A stretch of 48,839 bases of DNA from an uncultured Erysipelotrichaceae bacterium. GTDB taxonomy: Bacteria; Bacillota_I; Bacilli_A; RFN20; CAG-826. The stretch lies in the NCBI GenBank assembly GCA_900315885.1, contig ONAT01000009.1, forward strand, positions 1 through 48,839. Reading direction: 5' to 3'. The position numbers were made by a program, and so were the translations under genes. The notes under the pieces are model-generated. The model was not told the DNA's origin, did no database searches, and was given only the letters and a program-made list of their open reading frames with translations. Shown one piece after another: positions 44,175 to 48,839 of this stretch; the stretch's first letter is position 1, and every line of letters begins with the position of its first letter.

Positions 44175-45806
44175 CTTTTTGTTTTCCATAGCTTTTTCTT
44201 GTTTCTTTTGTAAATCAACCATACTTAGATATAAATCATTTGCAACTCTTTCTCGCTCTTTATCACTGTCGTTTGAAGAGTCATATGTGATTCCTTCACC
44301 AAATGACATTGTTTTATTTTTCTTACATAAGTACACTGGATAGAAAGTAACATTTTTACCAGTTTTTTTATAATACATTTCACCAATGTAAGCAAAGCCA
44401 GAATAGAATGGGTCAACGCTTCCATCTTCTTTATATTTGTCAGTTTTTTCAGGGAAAATAAGCAAGTTATCTCCTCCTGTTAATACATCTACTGATTTAC
44501 GTATAGTCTTTACAACATCTTTGATAGAATCTCGATAAACTGGTATTGGCCTTAATTCTTCAATACATTTTAGCACTATATTACTACAGTGATTAATAAA
44601 CCAATTTTTCATTCTTTTTGGCATCTTTTTAAAGATATTATCAGAGCCTAATCTCATTTGATCTTGAATTTGTTCTTTATTTAACATGCTTGAGATAACC
44701 CATGGTCTAAAATTAAATGGCAAACGCAAGACTGTAACAATTGGGCCATATATTTCATAGTGATTAGAAACAAATACCACTGGACCATTTTTGGTATTTA
44801 CAACTTTTTTATTTAAGACTTTCATTTTGAAAAATGGTCTTAAGAATAATACAAGAATTTTAAATCCTACTCGTCGTGTAGATAACACGAAATTATATAC
44901 TAAATTATATTTAACTTTTTCTTTTATATTATCGTCATCTATTCCACTATGAATATAATCCTCTAGTAGTTTGAGATAATGTCCATCAATTGGCTCCATT
45001 GCTGCTAACCAAAGAGTTATAAACATAAAAATTGTCGGTAAGAATAAAAGAACATCACTTGTGGATGGAATATTTGAACCATATATCAAGAATAAAACAA
45101 TAATTGTCGCTGAGGCAATAATTGAGGAAAATACTAAAGCTATGAGCAGATTTCTAAAATCAACAATAGCCATATTCTTGCTTTCTTTATCCGCGACATA
45201 TTGAATAACTTTGCCAAGCGTTTGATGTAATAATAATGTTGCAGATAGCATTAAGGATGTACCAATTGCATTACATAAGTAATAAAGCCACTTAATTTTA
45301 ATTACATCAAGTGATACAAGAATATTAAATGTTAAATTTATTGTAATACCTAAAATAAACATCAACATGCGATTATATTTGCCTAAATAGAATTTACTAA
45401 ATACCGCAACTTCTAAAATAGTAAGGACAATTAATCCACCATAAAATATCGATGTTTCTAAAATATATGTGCTAAGATCTTTGGTATCAGATAAAACACC
45501 AATTGCAAAATATAAGAAAATTCCTAACAATACCGCTACATAAAAAGTAATTTGCATGTTATTAAACACACGATACGATTTAATATCATTAATTTCTTTA
45601 ATCGTGGATTTGCTACTACGATTAATAATTAATACAACAATCCCTGAAATTAAGCCTAACACTAATAAAAGCAAGGCACATCCTAAAAGAGGAACCTCGG
45701 AATTTAAAAGATTAGAGAGATAATAACCTAAACTTGCAATAAGTGCTGAAAACAAGATAGTTGTTGGCACTAAAACCGAGTATAACCAATACTTTTTCTT
45801 TTTCAT
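44166..45806 (-). CDS. Membrane-fused PlsC-like acyltransferase with altered catalytic motif
   Basis: Start taken at MKKKKYWLYSVLV, eight bases after GGGAGG, giving 546 residues; the ORF extends 14 codons further up without a better site. The N-terminal 270 residues hold about eight membrane helices. The C-terminal part resembles the lysophosphatidate acyltransferase domain: FVSNHYEIYGP stands where the NHxxxxD dyad belongs, LLIFPEKTD where FPEGT is expected, and FYPVYL as the last block. The aspartate of the dyad is replaced by G354 (histidine 349 kept). A very basic tail (KKQEKAMENKKKK) ends the protein. A glycerolipid or cell-envelope acyltransferase is likely by fold; activity is uncertain. 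It follows the CvpA-like gene by 53 bases. Confidence 0.72.
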   Translation of the reverse strand: MKKKKYWLYSVLVPTTILFSALIASLGYYLSNLLNSEVPLLGCALLLLVLGLISGIVVLIINRSSKSTIKEINDIKSYRVFNNMQITFYVAVLLGIFLYFAIGVLSDTKDLSTYILETSIFYGGLIVLTILEVAVFSKFYLGKYNRMLMFILGITINLTFNILVSLDVIKIKWLYYLCNAIGTSLMLSATLLLHQTLGKVIQYVADKESKNMAIVDFRNLLIALVFSSIIASATIIVLFLIYGSNIPSTSDVLLFLPTIFMFITLWLAAMEPIDGHYLKLLEDYIHSGIDDDNIKEKVKYNLVYNFVLSTRRVGFKILVLFLRPFFKMKVLNKKVVNTKNGPVVFVSNHYEIYGPIVTVLRLPFNFRPWVISSMLNKEQIQDQMRLGSDNIFKKMPKRMKNWFINHCSNIVLKCIEELRPIPVYRDSIKDVVKTIRKSVDVLTGGDNLLIFPEKTDKYKEDGSVDPFYSGFAYIGEMYYKKTGKNVTFYPVYLCKKNKTMSFGEGITYDSSNDSDKERERVANDLYLSMVDLQKKQEKAMENKKKK

Positions 45807-45859
45807 TCCTTTACCTCCCAAAAATGAGTAGCACCTCGTGTTACCCATTTATACTTCTA

Positions 45860-46750
45860 TTAATAATTTACTTCGTAAGAATTATCAATTATTCCTGTAG
45901 AACTCTCTTCTTCTAAAATCTTATCATTAAAATCTGAGAAAAATTTAAAAAATTCTTTTAACTCATTTTTAAAAACATAAGTTGATTCATCACCATCAAG
46001 AGTGAAATCATATTGTTTGCTCGACATTTGTTTTTCTAATGTTTCTGCGAAAGGAGATAACATTGAATTGTTTGGATTTAAAGCATTAACCGCAGCTTGT
46101 GTGATTTGATTACACCATGTAAATATTCCTTTACCTGGATTTTTAATTGTTTCAATCGCTGGAGATATTGAAGAAAAAGATATCATAAAAGCAAATGTAA
46201 CAACTAAAGCTTGCGCTAAACCCATTAATGCTCCTAGTAATTTTAATTTAACTTTACGCACTTTATTAGGGATAATTAAACGTATTACTAAGAAATATAA
46301 TATTCCAGATATAATCCAAGAAATAAATTGAACAATAAACACAATCATTGCCCAAGCAATAGATTTACTTATTGATAAAGAAAGAGCAGAGACATAGGCT
46401 TCATTAGAATATTTAGCAGGAAGAGTCTCTTCTAATTCACTTGCGTTTTTAATGGTTAATTCCACAACTTCTTTTATTGATGATGCTTCATAAGTTCCAA
46501 CTTTTACTTTTACATTGATTGTACTTAAGAATGATTCATTGATAAATGTTGCACACTTATCTAATAATGTGAACCACGCAATTAGCAAAACTATAACTAC
46601 GAATATAAATCTAAATGTTCCACGCCAAAATCCTTTAGCGTAACCTAACGATGTAGATATTAACAAGAACAAGAAGATTGTAATATCGAGTAAATATGGG
46701 AATGATAAAATTGTACTAATAATTGTGGATACTGTACCAGCTAAAACCAT
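45860..46750 (-). CDS. CvpA-family-like membrane protein
   Basis: The 296-residue protein has four to five hydrophobic segments: about residues 15-45 with GYAKGFWRGTFRF, 48-65, 130-160 and 170-195 (LLGALMGLAQALVVTFAF). The GYxKGFxRG start and the LLGxxxG segment match the CvpA family, of which some members support envelope stability or colicin V export. A soluble acidic C-terminal tail of about 80 residues follows. Confidence in the family is moderate because the loop between helices two and three is long. It heads an operon with the PlsC-like gene. GGGGTG precedes the ATG, and its promoter overlaps nested inverted repeats. Confidence 0.7.
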   Translation of the reverse strand: MVLAGTVSTIISTILSFPYLLDITIFLFLLISTSLGYAKGFWRGTFRFIFVVIVLLIAWFTLLDKCATFINESFLSTINVKVKVGTYEASSIKEVVELTIKNASELEETLPAKYSNEAYVSALSLSISKSIAWAMIVFIVQFISWIISGILYFLVIRLIIPNKVRKVKLKLLGALMGLAQALVVTFAFMISFSSISPAIETIKNPGKGIFTWCNQITQAAVNALNPNNSMLSPFAETLEKQMSSKQYDFTLDGDESTYVFKNELKEFFKFFSDFNDKILEEESSTGIIDNSYEVNY

Positions 46751-46773
46751 AATATCACCCCTTCGTTTATTCT

Positions 46774-46802
46774 ATTTTAATCAATAGTTTACTATTGTTC
46801 AA
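46774..46802 (-). promoter_or_regulatory. Promoter of the cvpA-like/plsC-like operon
   Basis: On the minus strand TTGAAC (46797-46802), a 17-base spacer and TAAAAT (46774-46779). The whole spacer is made of inverted-repeat sequence. Confidence 0.6.
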
Positions 46803-46808
46803 TAGTAA
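46782..46808. promoter_or_regulatory. Nested inverted repeats over the cvpA-like promoter
   Basis: TTACTATTG-TT-CAATAGTAA (46789-46808) is a perfect 9-bp inverted repeat, and CAATAG (46782-46787) forms a second dyad with CTATTG (46792-46797). Three copies of the CAATAG word therefore lie over the -35 element and spacer. This is the shape of a repressor operator. Confidence 0.6.
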
Positions 46809-46909
46809 GAATTTATAATTTTCCCATGACATCAAGAACTTTATGTGATTAATATGACACTGACTAGGTTTTTAGTTTTGCTAACGCTTTTCTCTTTCTT
46901 TAAGAAAAG

Positions 46910-46915
46910 TATAAT
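46910..46915 (+). promoter_or_regulatory. Likely -10 element of uvrX-yolD
   Basis: TATAAT 42 bases before the polymerase start codon. The -35 region is poor. I saw no sequence resembling a LexA box (GAAC-N4-GTTC) in the 206-base gap. Confidence 0.45.
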
Positions 46916-46956
46916 ATCTTTATAACAAGCAAAAAATAAGAAAGAGGTGGTGTCTA

Positions 46957-48201
46957 ATGGAATCAAATATTGTTGTTATAGATCTTAAAGCGTTCTATGC
47001 TTCTGTAGAGTGCGTAGATAGGCATCTTGACCCATTTTTAACGCCTCTTGTGGTCGTAGATAAAAGTCGTGGACCTGCGACTATTATTTTATCTGTTACC
47101 CCTTATTTAAAAAAGCAAGGCATTCCCTCAAGGCTTCGTTTATTTGAACTTCCAAAAGGCGAATATATATACGCTATGCCTCGCATGGAAAGATATCTTG
47201 AAGTAAGCGCAGAAGTTGTTTCTATTGTCTTACATTATGTAAATGAAGATGATATTCATATTTATTCAATTGATGAATTATTCGTTGATTTAACGCACTA
47301 TTTAAAATTTTATAAAAAGAACTCTTTAGATTTAACAAAACAAATTATGTCTGACATTAAAAACAAATTAGGTTTAACTACTTGTGCTGGAATTGGACCA
47401 AATATGCTTCTTGCCAAATGTGCTTTAGATTTAGAAGCTAAAACTAATCCAAATAACATTGCCTATTGGACTTATAAAGATGTTGAAAACAAATTATATA
47501 AAGTAACTCCTCTTTCAAAAATGTGGGGAATTTCACATAATTTAGAAAAAAAGTTAAACAATCTCGGCTTATATTCTGTTGCGGACATCGCTAATTGCTC
47601 CAAAGACTTATTAATTAGTAAATTGGGCGTAATGGGTGAACAACTCTTTAATAATGCTCGTGGAATTGATAACACGAACATCCGTGAAAAATATATACCT
47701 AAATCAAATTCTCTTTCCGTAGGTCAAGTGTTGAATCGCGACTATTCTATGAATGAAATGCCGATTATTATACGTGAAATGTGCGATGATTTAATGTTAA
47801 GAGTACGCTTACAAAGAAAATTTTGTCAGTGTGTTCATTTGGGCATTTTATATTCAAAAAACGTAAATGCTAAAGGCTTCTATGTTCAGTGCAAATTACA
47901 AAGAGGGACAGATGATGAAGATATAGTTTATGAAGTATTAATGAATTTGTTTAATAAGAATATTCAAAATAATCCAATTAGACAAGTTAGCATATCTGTA
48001 AGTAGCATTTATAACCCTACTGTTGAGCAATTAGATATATTTATTGATCCCGAAGTCCAGCAAAAGAAACGTTCCTTACAATTCACTATTGACCAAATAA
48101 GAAACAAGTTTGGACAGAATGCAATTTTAAGAACTGATGCTTTAAGTAAATCTTCAAACGCTATTGAACGCCATAAATTGATTGGAGGTCATCATCGATG
48201 A
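46957..48201 (+). CDS. Y-family DNA polymerase, UvrX/UmuC type
   Basis: This protein belongs to the translesion polymerases that copy damaged DNA with low fidelity. The 414-residue product has the palm residues D9 (VVIDLKAFYASVE) and D106/E107 (IYSIDELFVDLT), which bind the catalytic metals. It also has GIGPNMLLAKCALDLEAKTNP as the palm/thumb helix-hairpin part. The C-terminal region carries a beta-clamp-binding motif QLDIF (residues 358-362). Overall it is closer to UvrX/YqjW of Bacillus than to DinB. GAGGTGG precedes the ATG. It is followed by yolD in a four-base overlap, the usual partner of UvrX. Confidence 0.93.
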   Translation: MESNIVVIDLKAFYASVECVDRHLDPFLTPLVVVDKSRGPATIILSVTPYLKKQGIPSRLRLFELPKGEYIYAMPRMERYLEVSAEVVSIVLHYVNEDDIHIYSIDELFVDLTHYLKFYKKNSLDLTKQIMSDIKNKLGLTTCAGIGPNMLLAKCALDLEAKTNPNNIAYWTYKDVENKLYKVTPLSKMWGISHNLEKKLNNLGLYSVADIANCSKDLLISKLGVMGEQLFNNARGIDNTNIREKYIPKSNSLSVGQVLNRDYSMNEMPIIIREMCDDLMLRVRLQRKFCQCVHLGILYSKNVNAKGFYVQCKLQRGTDDEDIVYEVLMNLFNKNIQNNPIRQVSISVSSIYNPTVEQLDIFIDPEVQQKKRSLQFTIDQIRNKFGQNAILRTDALSKSSNAIERHKLIGGHHR

Positions 48202-48506
48202 GTGATCGTGGAATGAAAAAATGGTTGCCTTTTAATTCGCTTGTAGAACAAAAACAATATTTAAGGCAAATGAAACAAGATATTAATAAAGCTGAACCTC
48301 CTCTTCTTTCTGAAGATCAAGCAGAGGATATAAATAATATCCTCTGTAATTACCATGGTGAAGTCGCGGAAGTACATTTTTACAAAAAAAATAAAATTTT
48401 TTCTGTTATGGGAAAAATTACCAAAATAGACCAAAACGCCCATTGCATCGTAGTCGACAATATGTTAATAAATGTGTCAACAATAACTTTTTTAAAAATT
48501 TTTTAA
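48198..48506 (+). CDS. YolD-like protein
   Basis: YolD-like proteins accompany UvrX-type polymerases in Bacillota chromosomes, phages and plasmids and were proposed as UmuD-like partners; the biochemical role is not established. The 102-residue product has the family start DRGMKKWLPFNSLVEQ and the beta-rich second half (GKITKIDQNAHCIVVDN). Its ATG overlaps the polymerase stop (ATGA). The ORF ends in an A/T-rich stretch without a clear terminator hairpin. Confidence 0.9.
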   Translation: MSDRGMKKWLPFNSLVEQKQYLRQMKQDINKAEPPLLSEDQAEDINNILCNYHGEVAEVHFYKKNKIFSVMGKITKIDQNAHCIVVDNMLINVSTITFLKIF

Positions 48507-48532
48507 AAAATACTTCCAATAAAACAAATGTT

Positions 48533-48541
48533 TGTTATAAT
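48533..48541 (+). promoter_or_regulatory. Extended -10 promoter of the right-end small gene
   Basis: TG-T-TATAAT is an extended -10 element; TTCCAA 16 bases up is a weak -35. The predicted start at about 48548 coincides with the base of the first leader hairpin. Confidence 0.6.
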
Positions 48542-48548
48542 TTATATA

Positions 48549-48655
48549 GTGTAGCACTCTCCGTAGCTACACGAGAAGGAAGTCTATATTGCCCTCATAT
48601 ATTATTTTACCCAAAAATAAATAGGCTTCCTTCACCTACATTGTTGGAAAACAAT
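48549..48655 (+). ncRNA. Three-hairpin structured leader RNA, family not recognised
   Basis: Hairpin 1: GTGTAGC (48549-48555) with GCTACAC (48566-48572). Hairpin 2: GAAGGAAGTCTAT (48575-48587) with ATAGGCTTCCTTC (48621-48633), 13 pairs with one G-U. Hairpin 3: ATTGTT (48640-48645), GGAA tetraloop, AACAAT (48650-48655). The three stems fill nearly the whole leader up to AAAGGATG. No stem is followed by a T run, so it is not an ordinary terminator. I could not match it to a riboswitch, T-box, SRP or 6S RNA from memory. Confidence 0.6.
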
Positions 48656-48672
48656 ATAAAGGATGTAACTAA

Positions 48673-48810
48673 ATGCTCGAACGGATAGAAAAAGCTGCTA
48701 CAAAATTACAAAATGGTGATATTGACGGCTTGAAAACCATTTTGTTAGTGGAACAAGTAAATGCGACAAATAAAGGGAAAAAAAGAATAAAACAAAAAAA
48801 CAAGCAATAA
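48673..48810 (+). CDS. 45-residue basic small protein of unknown function
   Basis: The frame begins MLERIEKAATKLQNGDIDG and ends with a strongly basic tail (GKKRIKQKNKQ). The first half looks like an amphipathic helix and vaguely resembles the QNGD-type opening of sigma factors and conjugative-element helix-turn-helix proteins, which is not enough to assign a family. AAAGGATG lies ten bases before the ATG. It follows an extended -10 promoter and a structured leader and is followed after ten bases by another start codon, so it seems to be the first gene of a small operon. Its last 21 codons and the next start are duplicated exactly, inverted, at 162-253. Confidence 0.6.
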   Translation: MLERIEKAATKLQNGDIDGLKTILLVEQVNATNKGKKRIKQKNKQ

Positions 48811-48834
48811 AAAGGGTCAAATGAAACGATATAG
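48743..48834 (+). repeat. 92-bp inverted repeat, right copy
   Basis: Exact inverted copy of 162-253. It starts inside the small gene and ends within the sixth codon of the following one, five bases before the end of the window. Confidence 0.93.
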
Positions 48835-48839
48835 AAACA
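48821..48839 (+). CDS. Start of a further gene (partial)
   Basis: An ATG ten bases after the small gene opens a frame reading MKRYRN before the window ends. AAAAAGGG lies just upstream as a possible ribosome binding site. In the copy near the left end the corresponding frame continues differently and stops after seven codons. Too little is visible to name it. Confidence 0.4.

Noticed and set aside
46957-48201. Mycoplasma-type genetic code (TGA as tryptophan)
   Set aside because: TGA ends this gene exactly at the start of yolD, and tryptophans are encoded by TGG; the standard code applies.
48549-48655. SRP RNA, 6S RNA or T-box as identity of the leader
   Set aside because: The GGAA loop and the GGAAGGAAG-like word recall SRP domain IV, but the flanking conserved bulges are absent; there is no T-box bulge sequence and no long 6S-type central bubble.

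Overview
The window is a strongly AT-rich chromosomal segment of a low-GC Gram-positive bacterium. TGA acts as an ordinary stop (the Y-family polymerase gene ends at TGA inside an ATGA overlap), so this is genetic code 11 and not a Mycoplasma-type code. The rlmB-sigH-rpmG-secE-nusG order, zinc-type S14, zinc-lid adenylate kinase, a UvrX/YolD pair, QueT and a DUF3781 protein all point to Bacillota, class Bacilli. An NADH-linked [FeFe] hydrogenase and PreT/PreA suggest an anaerobe. An uncultured gut Bacilli lineage is my inference.

Layout. 1-4814: cysS, an mgtC-like gene, rlmB, a sigH-position sigma factor, then rpmG-secE-nusG, all on the minus strand. 4860-11830: hydC-hydB-hydA (NADH-linked hydrogenase) and preT-preA (reductive pyrimidine catabolism), then a TspO-family gene up to 12283. 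12347-27030: the complete S10-spc-alpha ribosomal superoperon from rpsJ to rplQ, with secY, adk, map, infA, rpmJ and rpoA but without rpmD (L30). It is preceded by a consensus promoter and a structured leader. 27131-30604: a queuosine salvage module (tgt-queA-queH divergent from queT), with queT under a preQ1-I riboswitch. 30628-33388: a small orphan gene, add-udk nucleoside salvage and a DUF3737 beta-helix protein. 33442-35419: tRNA-Ala(CGC), an AlbA_2 regulator with inverted repeats in its promoter, and a DUF3781 protein. 35491-36831: a cation/proton antiporter. 37100-44127: a three-gene cell-surface cluster of two large lipoproteins with BspA-type leucine-rich and InlB-type repeats and one C-terminally membrane-anchored protein. 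44166-46750: a CvpA-like membrane protein followed by an atypical membrane-fused PlsC-like acyltransferase, on a promoter embedded in nested inverted repeats. 46957-48506: a UvrX-type Y-family polymerase with YolD. 48533-48839: an extended -10 promoter, a three-hairpin leader, a 45-residue basic small protein and the first codons of a further gene.

The most unusual observations are these: (i) an exact 92-bp inverted repeat at the two ends of the window, carrying the 3' end of the small gene at 48673-48810 plus the start of its downstream neighbour, with a degenerate copy just downstream of nusG; (ii) the unrecognised structured leader in front of that small gene; (iii) the surface-protein cluster without a visible sortase signal; (iv) palindromic operator-like sequences over two promoters of membrane and regulatory genes. 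I did not find a CRISPR array, transposase, integrase or phage structural gene.
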